Shown: positions 49,370 to 60,300 of the stretch, piece by piece
Position numbering within the stretch: position 1 is the stretch's first letter
How the letters are laid out: each line of letters begins with the position of its first letter
Assembly (NCBI GenBank): GCA_963789555.1
Contig: CAWBKY010000006.1
Span: 78,473 to 142,472 of the forward strand
Direction of reading: 5' to 3'
From: JACXTP01 sp963789555
GTDB lineage: Archaea; Thermoplasmatota; Thermoplasmata; Methanomassiliicoccales; UBA472
DNA: 64,000 nt
The notes under the pieces: generated by a model
What the model was told of the DNA's origin: nothing
The model's input: only the letters and a program-made list of their open reading frames with translations
Database searches by the model: none
Program-made: the position numbers and the translations under genes

Positions 49370-52209
49370 ATGGGGAATATTCAAAAAACTATCTTATCCT
49401 TGTGCTTTGCTCTTTTTTTGTCATGTTCGTACCTTGTCCTTGTCCCAGATGTGGTCATTGCGGAATCGAGCGGTGATTTTTCCTATCAACCGATAGAGGG
49501 GAGCACAGGTGTCGAGATAACCGGGTATTTTGGCTCAAGTGATAACATCTACATCCCAAGTGCTATCGAGGGTATGCCGGTGACATCCATTGGACCTAGC
49601 GCGTTAGCGTACATAGCCTCCCTGGTCTCAGTCAATATACCGAGCAGCGTCACGTCCATCAGAGAAGGGGCCTTCACGTATTGTTACTCCCTGACCTCGG
49701 TCACCATTCAAGGTAGTGATCTATCGATCGGCGACTATGCTTTCAGGGGATGTTCCTCTCTTCAATCTCTGAACTTCTCCAACACTCTCATGTCCATAGG
49801 TGATTATGCGTTCGAGAGCTGTACATCTCTAGCATCCATCGCTCTCCCAAGCACGGTAAAAAACATCGGGGAATTTGCATTCTATGGGTGTAACTCCCTT
49901 CAATCGGTGACCATACCTAAGAGCGTCAACGACATAGGGGCCGGAGCGTTCGCGAGTTGTCCATCAATGAAGACGATAATTGTTGACAAAGAAAACCCAT
50001 ACTTTACCAGTGCCGATGATGTGCTCTATGATAAGGCGATGAACGCTCTCATCCAATGTCCGGGTGGTAAATCTGGGGCCATCGACGTTCCAAGCACTGT
50101 GACTTACATCGCGAATAGTGCCTTCCTCTTCTGCACATCCATAACCTCGGTGAAAATACCCATGGGAGTGAAATCGATCGGCTCACAGGCATTCTCGCAT
50201 TGTACATCCCTGACCATCATGACCATCCCCCTCAGCGTGATGGACATTGGAGGAGGGGCTTTCACTTACTGCACCTCCCTGACCTCCGTGACCATACTTG
50301 GAAGCAACCCCTCCCTTGGGTTTGGGACATTCTACGGATGCTCATCATTGACCTCAGTAACCATACCATTCGGGGTCATCGATATTGGGGACTCTGCGTT
50401 CTCCCAATGCACATCATTGACGTCTATTGAGATACCTGGTAGCGTCATCACCATCGGTAGAAGGGCGTTCTCCCAATGCACGTCGTTAGCCTCCATCACC
50501 ATCCCAGGAAGCGTCACCTCCATCGGCAACTCTTCGTTCTATGGCTGCACCGCCCTGACCAATGTACAGATGTCAAGCGGCGTCACCTACATCGGTGTAG
50601 AGGCTTTCTCTTCCTGCACCTCCCTGACCTCCATCATCATCCCAAGTACCGTGACCACCATCGGGGAATATGCCTTGTCCTCCTGCACCTCCCTGACCTC
50701 CATCATCGTGAATGACAGCAACCTCCATTATGCCAGTATCGAAGGTGTGTTGTATGATCGGGGTATCGCCGCGTTGCTCCAATGCCCTTCAGGGAAAATG
50801 GGGTCGATCGAGGTCCCTGACAGCGTCACCTACATCAGCAATTCGGCGTTCCAGCACTGTGCTTCCTTGACCACGGTGAAAATTCCCATGGGCATTCCCG
50901 TCGTCTGGCCATTTGCTTTCCAAGGATGCACCTCCCTAACTTCGGTCACCATCCCCGACAGCGTGACCTCCATTGGGAGTCTGGCCTTCGATCATTGTTC
51001 CGCCTTGACCTCGGTCACTGTCCCTGGCAACGTCACCTCCATAGGGCAATGGGCTTTTTCCACCTGCACCTCCCTGACCTCGATCATCGTGAATGCCAGC
51101 AACCTCTACTATGTCAGCGTGGACGGGGTCCTGTATGACAAGGCCTTGACCACGCTGCTACAGTGTCCGGGTGGAAAGGTGGGGTCTGTCACTATACCAG
51201 ACAACGTCACTACCATCGCCGCCTATGCCTTCTCCTCCTGCCCCTCCCTGACCACCGTGACGATCTCCGACAGCGTCACGTCCATTGGGTATGGGGCGTT
51301 CTCATCCTGTCCTGCGTTGACCTCCATCGATGTCGATGAGGCCAACCCCATTTATGCCAGCATCGACGGTGTGCTCTATGATAAGGCGGTCACCATGCTG
51401 AACCAATGCCCTGCAGGGCTGGTAGGTACAGTCAAAGTCCCTGAGAGCGTTCTGTACATTGGTAACGAGGCCTTCGCATCCTGTAAAGCCTTGACGGCGA
51501 TAGAGGTCAATATGAGCAATCCCCATTATACCAGCGTAGATGGGGTCCTTTACGACAAGGCATTGACCCAGTTGATCCTATGCCCTGCCGGGAAGGAAGG
51601 GGCGGTCGACATTCCTGAGATCATCACGTCCATCGAGGCCTATGCCTTCTACCAGTGCTCCCACATCAACTCTGTCACCATTCCCGACAATGTCACGTCC
51701 ATCGGGTACTATGCGTTCTATGGCTGCACCTCATTGAAATCCGTGGTGATCCCACAAGGTGTGGTGGCCATTGGCAATGGAGTATTCGGTGGCTGCTCCT
51801 CCCTGATATCAGTGACCATTCCTGAGGGCATCATCTTCATCTACGCCGATGCATTCATCTCCTGTTCATCTCTCACCACCGTGACCATCCCTAGCAGCGT
51901 TGATCACATCGAATCCAACGCGTTCCACGATTGCCCTTCCTTGAAGGAGGTACATTTTCAGGGGGACGCTCCAGGGTATTTGGGTCCGGGTTGGATAGAT
52001 GCCCATGAAGATGACCTCACGATCTATTATTTCAAAGGAAAAGATGGGTTCGGCACTCCGACCTGGCAAGGGGCGAAGAGCGTGGCCTTGTCCGACCCCG
52101 ACGGACAGGAGGACCTCCTCACCGATGATATGCTCGTTTTGGCATGTGTCGTCATCGGCACATCTTGGTAGTGGGGTTCTTGGTCCTGCGCATGCGCAGG
52201 AAGAAGTGA
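49370..52209 (+). CDS. BspA-like leucine-rich-repeat surface protein
   Basis: About 945 residues. Signal peptide ILSLCFALFLSCSYLVLVP. Then about 30 repeats of about 23 residues of the BspA (LRR_5) type: consensus L.SVTIP.SVTSIG..AFS.C.S. Every few repeats are broken by an insert such as DDVLYDKAMNALIQCPGGKSG or DGVLYDKALTTLLQCPGGKVG (shortened: VLYDKA..LLQCPGGK). One frameshift near 52165 hides the C-terminal anchor LVVGFLVLRMRRKK (stop 52207-52209), so the real protein ends with a membrane helix and positive tail. Such proteins mediate adhesion or ligand binding at the surface. Confidence 0.93.
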
Positions 52210-52793
52210 TCGTCCGAAGTGTCACGCCATAGACATGTCCCATCATCCCTCCTTGATAAAGATAAGGCAGGGATGGTCGGTCCTCGACCCCAAAAACGTT
52301 TGATGTTCCGCCTCATCCCGATCTCAGCCATTGCCCTTTGCTGCGAACGCAATAATCGCAGTTCCGGACCAATCGCCCTTATACAGTGCAGTTGCCCAGC
52401 AGCCCCTCACCGCCCTCCGCCTCGGACAATGTGGACATCTGCTCAATGGCCTCATCGAACTTGTCCATGGGTGTACTTCCCTTGATCATGTCCTTGGTCT
52501 CACATGAAAAGATCTTATTTCACTAATTTATTAGATTATGCTCGATTCGATCGTTTTATTATCGAATTTGAAAAATTCCATTAACCACAAGATATTCATT
52601 TGACATCCTGGATTCATTCGTTTCAATCAATGGATAGTCTCTCATTATTGATAATAATAAATTATTAGAAAAAATCAATACAAATAGGTAGCAAATGGAC
52701 CGTCTGGATTATCTGACATATGTAAATCAGTTTTATATATCTCCGTGAACAATGTTTTCTACGTAAAATCTTTCAGCCAACGGGGGGAGGTAC
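52210..52793. other. Spacer with DUF2769 remnant and promoter of the large repeat protein
   Basis: 580 bases. It holds a 29-codon minus-strand frame (52379-52468, separate entry) and, from 52500, highly AT-rich sequence. TTTTATATATCTCC at 52730-52743 is a strong TATA box about 55-60 bases before the next start. Confidence 0.5.
52379..52468 (-). pseudogene. N-terminal remnant of a DUF2769 protein
   Basis: 29 residues starting MDKFDEAIEQMSTLSEAEGG, clearly related to the start of the DUF2769 protein at 59965-60300 (MDKFDKTVDELSKVSKKEG), but it stops after NCTV and lacks the cysteine core. Upstream it has CAAGGG before the start. Either a deletion remnant or a genuine short helper peptide. Confidence 0.42.
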
Positions 52794-55700
52794 ATGGTCG
52801 ATGGTATTGTACATGGGTCAGTGAGAGCTAGGTCTATGATCGTAGTTCCGATAGTCTTTCTGCTGTTGATCGCCGTTCTGATGTTGTCCTCCGGAGGGGC
52901 CAGGGCAGATGGAGATGACATGGTCACCTACCAAGGAGACCACGGGCTCGACCTCAACGGGAACGGGACGTACGAATATCTGGTGGTCGAGGTTAGCATC
53001 AAGGTCCCCACAACCGGTCCTCATTTCATATACGGGGAGCTGCGGGACCAGTCCGATCGGTGGATAGGGAATGCTCGATGCAATGTTTATTTCGACACGA
53101 TCGATCCCAAGACCGCTGCACTATCTTTCTCAGGTGGGAATATTTTGGAGAAGGGTATGAACGGCCCCTTCACCGTTATCGTTACGGTCAAGGACCAATG
53201 GGATGGAGTAATGGGTAAGAGCACTTTCACGACCAATGGCTACGAACACTCCCAGTTCGAGGCGGCGGCTTCTTTCCATTATGTCGGTGAGCACGCCGAA
53301 GATACGGACGGGAATGGCGCTTTCGATGAGATAATGGTAGATATCGACCTTGACGTTTACATCGCAGAGGATTATTGGTTAGATGTCGTCCTCATGGATA
53401 GCACCTACCGTTTAATAGACAGCAACGCGACTTCTGGGGGGCATAATATTCCAGGGTCATACCAGGTGAACATCTCCCTGGATTGTGGCTTGGTAGCCGA
53501 TTATGGGGTGGATGGGCCCTACCATCTGAACATCACCTTATGGAAATATCTCACCCCTCTTGATAATAGGACGTTCGAGACCGCGGCCTATGATGCGGAC
53601 GATTTCGATCAGGAAGCTCTGATCCAAGGCCCAATTGCCGAACGGGTCATCGATTCCGACCTCGATGGAAAGGGTGAATATCTTTACCTGGACTTCAACG
53701 TGACCGCCTCGAAGGACGGATTATATGGTGTCGAGCAGTGATAGGATGATGAAAATGAGATGTGGCTCTGGTCGGAGGAAATTTATGGGTCAGATATCTT
53801 AATCGCAGCGAGCTCAAGGCGGTATCGGTCTTGCTTTCCGCAGGCAGCCTGGCGGCCTCTGGTGTGGACGGACCATACCAGGGAGAAATTACGATCGGGA
53901 ACTAATTACGGCACAATGGACATCTTCTCTTTCACGACCTCTCCATTCCTCGCCAAGGACTTCGAGAAATCCGCTTACATCCAATCCGTGTCCGATCAAG
54001 GGGTCGATGATGGCGGGACAGAGCGCTATGATAGATTGGTCATCACTGTTGAGATCAACGTCTCAGTGGAAGGTTACCGGGAAATCCGGGCGGAATTGAC
54101 CGCCAACGATGGCACCCATCTTGATATACCAGTATCTGGGGCAGCAATTTACCCTGGGCGTCTCCACCGTACAGATGGAATTCCCAGCCAACATCATCAC
54201 AAGCAAAGGCAAGGATGGTCCATACAATGTTCGCATCACCCTCGATGAAAGTTATGGCACAATAGTGGCCATTCCAGTGGACAGTCATATCCTATGAAAC
54301 GGCCGCCTATACCGCCGACGAGTTCGAAAAACGAGGTGGCTTCCAGGCACCATATACCGATCGAGCGGTGGACGAAAATGAGAACGGCCTATACGACACG
54401 CTTCTGGTCGATGTGACCGTGAGCGTCCAGACTGCTGGCAGCTATGATATATCAGGTATGTTGAGTGCCGGCACATCATACGATTCCGATACTGTCCCAA
54501 CTTATCTAGGTCAAGGCATTTCGACGGTCACCCTTTCATTCTCAGGGCTCCGCCTCTCCCAAGGTAACGACGGTCCCTACCAGATCACCTTGTCACTCTT
54601 TGACAACGATCGATGGGAGTGGATAGATGAAACCAAGATCACCACTGGCGCTTATCAGGCCGATCAGTTCGACTTCGTGAAGATAGAGGAAGTCAAGGAG
54701 GTATTGGTCGACGAGAACACGAACGGACTTTACGAATATCTAGGCGTAGAGATAAAAACCAACGTATCGTTTGATGGCAACTTCATCATAACCGGGACCC
54801 TCTGGGACTCTGATTATGGGTATTCAGTCGGATATGAGCGGGTGGATACATGGCTCAGTGGAACGGGCTCGGTCCTCCTCTACTTCAGTGGACAGGACAT
54901 CTATGTCAACGGAGTGAGCGGCACCTTCGGCATCGATGTTACCATCTATGATTCCGCGATGTCGGAAATACAAGAGGTGGATATTTACACCCCACCCTAC
55001 GATGTCAAGATATTCGAGCATTCGATGATCAAGGGCCTGTCCGTTTCCGAGGTGGACGTCAACAGCAATAATCTTATCGAGTACCTGTTGGCGGATTTCG
55101 ATGCCTATGTCCTCACCAGTGATGAGTATGACATCAATAGCAGGCTCTATGATGGCGAAGGGAATCTGATGATCGAAAGTGGCCAATACGGCCTACAACT
55201 GACCGTTGGTTCTAATCCATTGGAGGTATGGTATAGCGGGTTCTGGCCGATTGACTTAGAAGCGGATGGTCCTTACCGTATCGAAGTCGACCTCGTCCAC
55301 CAGGACATCTATTACCCTTACGAGAGGATACTATTTGACTCCCAGTCCGTTACGACAAGGCAGTTGAAGGTAGAGGACTTTGAGACACCGTCCCATATAT
55401 ACGACGTCAAGGAGTCCGGGTTTGACATCAACGGCAATGGCTACTTGGATGGGTTGATGTTCAACATATCCGTGGAATTCATGACCGCTGGTAGCTACGC
55501 GGTGAACATCGCCATATACGATACTGAGTACTATGAGGCCTCGAATACGGTTTATGTCTACCCATCGGGAGCGGGAAGGTATGACGTGGAGGTGCCATTA
55601 TATTCCTCCGCCTTCAATAACTTGGGCAGGGATGGACCCTATGTTCTGGCGGTGCTGGTTTACAATGAGGATAATTGGCAGGTCTGCGATTTCTTGAACT

Positions 55701-58183
55701 ATACCACTGGACCATTTGTCTTGGAGGATTTCGAGCATCAGCATCTCACCATCTCGGACCATGCGGATGAAAATAGCGGGAACGGTTTGTACGATGTTTT
55801 AGTGGTGGACCTGACCTTGGAGGTCACGACCGAAGTCTATTGCAATGCCAACGGTGTATTGTATGATGGGGAGATGGTGGAGATCGGACGGGCCTACGCC
55901 TCCCTCGACCCCTTCTCAGGCACCGCGGTCGTGCAACTGGTCTTCGATGGTCTCACCATCGGGAGCAGGAAGGTCGCCGGTCCGATGACATTGGAATATC
56001 AGGTCTTCACCGGTCTGGGGCAGTTCATCGGCACCTACATGACCGATCCGTACGACTACACCGAGTTCGAACATGTGATCGGGACCGGCTCTGGTACTGA
56101 CCATGGGGTAGACGAGGACCACGATGGATTGTTCGAATACCTGGTGGTGGACATCGAGGTCGAATCGACCGTCGCTGGGGAATTCTTCGCCTTCGGTATC
56201 CTTCAGGATCAGTCTGGGTCAAGTTGGATCACTTGGATCAGCATCAACTTCCACCTGGAACAAGGCACTCAAACGGTACGGTTCAACGTCGGTGGGACCG
56301 CGATCCTTGGCTCCAGTGTGATTGGACCTTACCTGCTTACCTACATCTTAGGGTATGATTCGGTCATGTTGGGGGGAGGACAATATCAGACCAGTGATTA
56401 TCTCGCCTCGTCCTTCGAACCTCCGGCGATCCTGGCCACCACTGCTACGGACCGCATCCAATCAGGTTCCTTGGTGGTGGACGTAGGTGTGGACGTCAGC
56501 TCCAGCGGATGGTATACCCTCTCTGGGGAGATCTCCGTTCAGTACTATTACGGATGGCAGGTCGTCCAGGGGACCAATGTCCAGGTCTATCTCGATGTCG
56601 GTTCCCAGACCGCATCGATAACCTTCTCTGGCAGCATCCTGCGGAACAATGGTGTGGACGGTCCCTATCGGGTGGTCCTCCAATTGATCGATAGCTCCTC
56701 CAATTCATGCGGCTACATGGAGCACATGACCGAGGCTTATAGCTGGAGCGAGTTCTACGGACCGGCTTCGATAACAGGTTGTTCCGACCATTTGAACGAC
56801 ATCGATGGCAACGGCCTCGCCGAGCAGTTATTGGTGGAGGTGGAGCTGGACGTCAGGGTAAGTGGTACCTATTTGGTGCAGGTGTATTGCACGGACGGAT
56901 ACTGGTACGGGATCGGGTCGTACAACGAATATCAATATCTGGAGGAAGGGCTGCAGACTGTGGCGTTGCCCCTGATGGCGCGTCTGTTCCTTGACCATGG
57001 GCTTGACGGACCGTATTGGATGGAGCTTATGGTCAGCGACTCGGGAGGGACGTTCTACAATTACTTCACTTATTGGAGCCAGCCCTATTCCCTGACCGAG
57101 ATGGAGTGGCCAGCCTACATGGTCCAGCCACCGACGGACTACGGCCTGGACACCGACGGGGATGGGCTGTACGAGTACCTGGCCATCGAGCTCATGGTAA
57201 TGGTCGACAAACCTGGCCAATATGAACTGGATAGCTATCTGCGCGATGGAGCCGGGACACAGCTCGACATGTTCTGGAGCATAAGATGGATGAACGCTGG
57301 TATGAACAAGGTGCTGCTCCTGTTCCCCGGTTCCATGATAATCGACAACATGCTCCAGGGACAGATCAACTATGAGATCGACCTATGGTGGTTGGGGCCG
57401 AACGGTGTGGACCTCTTCCTGGAATACTATCCCGGTTGGACCTCTGGTGTTTATGATCACGAGATGTTCGAGCCGTCCACCAGGATGCAATATCCCAATC
57501 CATGGGTGGATGGCCTGGTGGACACGAACCGGAACGGACTCTATGACTGGTTGGAGGTGGTGGTCACCATCAACGTGGCCCAGGCCGGGAAATACACCAT
57601 CACCTGTGAGCTGTACGCGAACCGCGTGAACGACCTCATCACCTCTCGAAGCATCTCATGGGACCTCAAGGAGGGAGCCCAGACGCTGAGGATACGCCTG
57701 CCTGGCACGGAGATCTGGGCCAAGGGACTGGACGGGCCATACTTCAAGTTGGTCCGATTGTCCGACCGGTGGGATAACCCCATCGATGAGGGATTTGGGA
57801 TGGTGAGTCCAGACTGCGGTCCCGATGACTTCGAGACCTTCAAGTTCGATATCAAGGGTGGGAAGTGCGGTGTGGTCGACCTGAGGTCGAACGACCCCAT
57901 CGAGGTCGTCATATATGGCAGCAGGTTCGTACTGGTGAAGTACATCGACCCACGGTCCGTGCTGCTGGGGGTCGGTGAGGATCGGATAGAGCCGTATAAA
58001 TGGGCCCTCAAGGACGTGGACCATGATGGCTATGCCGACCTGGTGCTGAAGTTCAAGAGCAAGGACATTAAGGAGATGTTAGGACCGGGCGAGGAGCTAT
58101 TGGTCCTCCAGTTCGAGTACAAAGGTTCGATGTTGCAGCTGGAGAAACTGGTGTGCGTCAGGTCCGGGAGGTGCGACAGGTAA
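52794..58183 (+). CDS. Giant secreted surface protein with 14 tandem Asp-rich repeats (frameshifted)
   Basis: About 1,795 residues. Signal peptide (MIVVPIVFLLLIAVLMLSSG). The rest is a tandem array of about 14 repeats of 115-120 residues. Each begins with a calcium-loop-like segment such as DLNGNGTYEYLVVEV, DTDGNGAFDEIMVDI, DENENGLYDTLLVDV, DENTNGLYEYLGVEI, DINGNGYLDGLMFNI, DTDGDGLYEYLAIEL or DTNRNGLYDWLEVVV, continues with a V..VG.Y.I.G.L strand block, and ends with GxDGPYxxxLxL. C-terminus: ALKDVDHDGYADLVLKFKSK and a Cys-containing tail. Frameshifts cluster at 53730-54300 (at least four), the downstream 3.8 kb is open. Likely S-layer or adhesin-like protein. Confidence 0.85.
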
Positions 58184-58385
58184 AAAATCGGAAATATGCT
58201 TTCACAGTCCCCCCACCGGGATGTCGGGGGCCGGTCCTTCCTTCCATGAGATGGATATGACCGACCGATCGTCATCCCAGTATTCGGGACCATCATGAGC
58301 GGTTCGCCTCGAGAAACCGTTCCCCGGCGATCCAATGTCCCCTTGGTGGGATGGAAAATAAAAAAAGAAAAAGAAGGGATTGGGA

Positions 58386-58628
58386 TCACTTGTGGTCGTA
58401 GACCCAGTTCATCTTCTTTCCCTTGGACACCTTGTACACCCAGTACTCCTTGCCCTCGAACTTGAACGGCTCGGCCTTCGACCTTGGGTCGCCCCATGCG
58501 AAATATGGCGGGGTCAGGGGGTTGGCCTTGGTGACGCGGACGTCGTATTCCGTCTCGTTCGCATACTTCTTCTTCAGCTCGCCCACGATCTCTTCGGGCA
58601 CTCCGAAGGTCAGTTCCACTTCTACCAT
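58386..58628 (-). CDS. Small hypothetical protein (80 aa)
   Basis: Intact 80 residues, charged: MVEVELTFGVPEEIVGELKK, NETEYDVRVTKANPLTPPYF, AWGDPRSKAEPFKFEGKEYW. GAGGAGGAAC stands just upstream. No family recognised. The forward strand run AAAATAAAAAAAG at 58352-58366 reads as a T-rich terminator for it. Confidence 0.62.
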   Translation of the reverse strand: MVEVELTFGVPEEIVGELKKKYANETEYDVRVTKANPLTPPYFAWGDPRSKAEPFKFEGKEYWVYKVSKGKKMNWVYDHK

Positions 58629-58814
58629 CTTTGTTCCTCCTCGTTATAAAAAATTGTCACTTGCATTGACTTAACGCCTATTAAATAAAATTGGTTGGCA
58701 TTCGATTGCTAATCGATTGTGAAATATTTTTTACACATGAGGAGAGGGACCATCGCGTACGGATCGATGAAGACCCCATCCCATGGCGGTGATCTCCCCT
58801 ATGGTCCAATGACA

Positions 58815-59859
58815 TCAACATATCGTTCTTTCGCGATCCCGATTATCCTTCTTGCCATCTCCTCCGGTGCCAACGACCTGGTCCATTCGGTTCCTTCCTA
58901 AGAACACCTTCTCCTTGACATCGGCCCCGACCAGGTCGTCGGTGCCAGGCATCATGCGCAGGACGATGGAGCCTTCCGCCAGGGCGTGGTCGTCGCTGAT
59001 GCCGTCCTCGTCCCCGTCGATGATGGCCACGATGGGCACGCCGAAGCGGGCCAGGACGCTGCCGGCGGTGCGGCTGGTGTCGTCCCCGACCGTGACGACC
59101 AAGGAGGCGTCGCGGCAGTGGTAGATGGCGCGCTCCGCCGCGTGGTCGATGAGGAAGGTCCCGGACGACCGCCGTCCCTGCCGGACCCGCAGAGGGGCCT
59201 TGGTCCTGCGCACCACGCCGCTGCGCACGTGCGCCTTGCGTGGGTCGTAGACGCCGAGCCGGGCGATGCCGGTGGCCTTGAGCTCGATGCCCTGGGCGAT
59301 GATGTGACCGCTCTCGTCCTTGCCGATCGATACCCGGTCCGAGGTGGCCTTGCCCACGACGACGCCGTTGACCCAGACGTTCTCGCCCGGAAGGACGCCG
59401 CCCAGCTCGCGCCATCCATCCGCGGTGGAATGGTCAGAGCGGCCCTTCTGCCAAGGTCTTTCGAGAGCCTCGGAGAGCCAGCGGGCCAATTCCTCCCCTT
59501 CGACGTTCCATGAGATGATCGCCTCCTGGTCCACCTGCACCAGTGGTTTGGTGAGACGCCCTTCCACCCTTTGGTGCACGATGGAACCGAAGCGGAGCGC
59601 CGAATCAAGGCTCTTGGCGCTGTTGGCTATGACGATGGCGTCCGCATCCTTGCCCTCCTCGATGATGGTGACGGAAGGAATGCGGTGCCTGTCGATGGCG
59701 ATGATGTCCTCCAGCCCGGCGTCGATCACCGCCGCCACGCCGGTGTAGCCGCTCATGACCGCGCGGACCTCGCCCCTCGCCCTCAGTAGTTGAATTAGCT
59801 CCAGAGGCCAGTCCGGTGTCGACCGCCTCGGGGCCATGCACCACCACCAGGAACCTCAT
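58815..59859 (-). CDS. DUF2117-family archaeal protein (frameshifted)
   Basis: About 348 residues. MRFLVVVHGPEAVDTGLA is the typical start; after one frameshift near 59790 the text continues LLRARGEVRAVMSGYTGVAA, VIDAGLEDIIAI, and later NVWVNGVVVGKATSDRVSIG, ELKATGIARLGVYDPRKAHV and DHAAERAIYHCRDASLVVTV. DUF2117 proteins occur in methanogenic archaea and relatives; no established function. The end at 58815 may be a few residues late because the last residues (KKDNRDRERTIC) look unlike the family. Confidence 0.78.
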
Positions 59860-59964
59860 CGAACCAATGAACGACATGCTAGGTAAAGTCCCTTGTGAGC
59901 GGTAGAGCGAGAACGATGCCGAATCAAAGGATGGGCCATTGCCTGTGGTGCGGCGTATCGACGG

Positions 59965-60300
59965 TCACAGCATCGAGCGGTCGCCCATGGTCTTGGTCTC
60001 GATGTGCTCCGCCGGCATCTGCCTTTGTGCTATCTCCGGCCCGTTGATGCAGTAGAACTGGTTCTTCATGCCCTTCTCCTGCGCCACGGTGCAGGAGGGG
60101 CATATGCACGTCCTTCCCAAGGTGATGCAGTCGCTGTCGCCCCAGAAGCAGAACAGCTTCTCATCGGCATTGCGGGCGCACATGCCATAGGTGGGGCAGG
60201 CGGGGCATTCGCAGCGTTCCCTCAGCTCCTTGTTGATGGCCCTGCCTTCCTTCTTGCTTACCTTCGACAGCTCGTCGACCGTCTTATCGAACTTGTCCAT
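59965..60300 (-). CDS. DUF2769-family Cys-rich protein, second copy
   Basis: Intact 111 residues. MDKFDKTVDELSKVSKKEGR, then RCECPACPTYGMCARNADEK, LFCFWGDSDCITLGRTCICP and SCTVAQEKGMKNQFYCINGP. Same cysteine order as the copy at 45219, with a longer N-terminus. Likely metal or Fe-S binding. Confidence 0.86.
   Translation of the reverse strand: MDKFDKTVDELSKVSKKEGRAINKELRERCECPACPTYGMCARNADEKLFCFWGDSDCITLGRTCICPSCTVAQEKGMKNQFYCINGPEIAQRQMPAEHIETKTMGDRSML

Noticed and set aside
58350..58400. A 16-codon frame MENKKRKRRDWDHLWS that looks like a fourth lysine-rich micropeptide
   Set aside because: It coincides with the purine-rich complement of the terminator of the minus-strand gene ending at 58386, runs into that gene's 3' end and has no GGAGG site or promoter.
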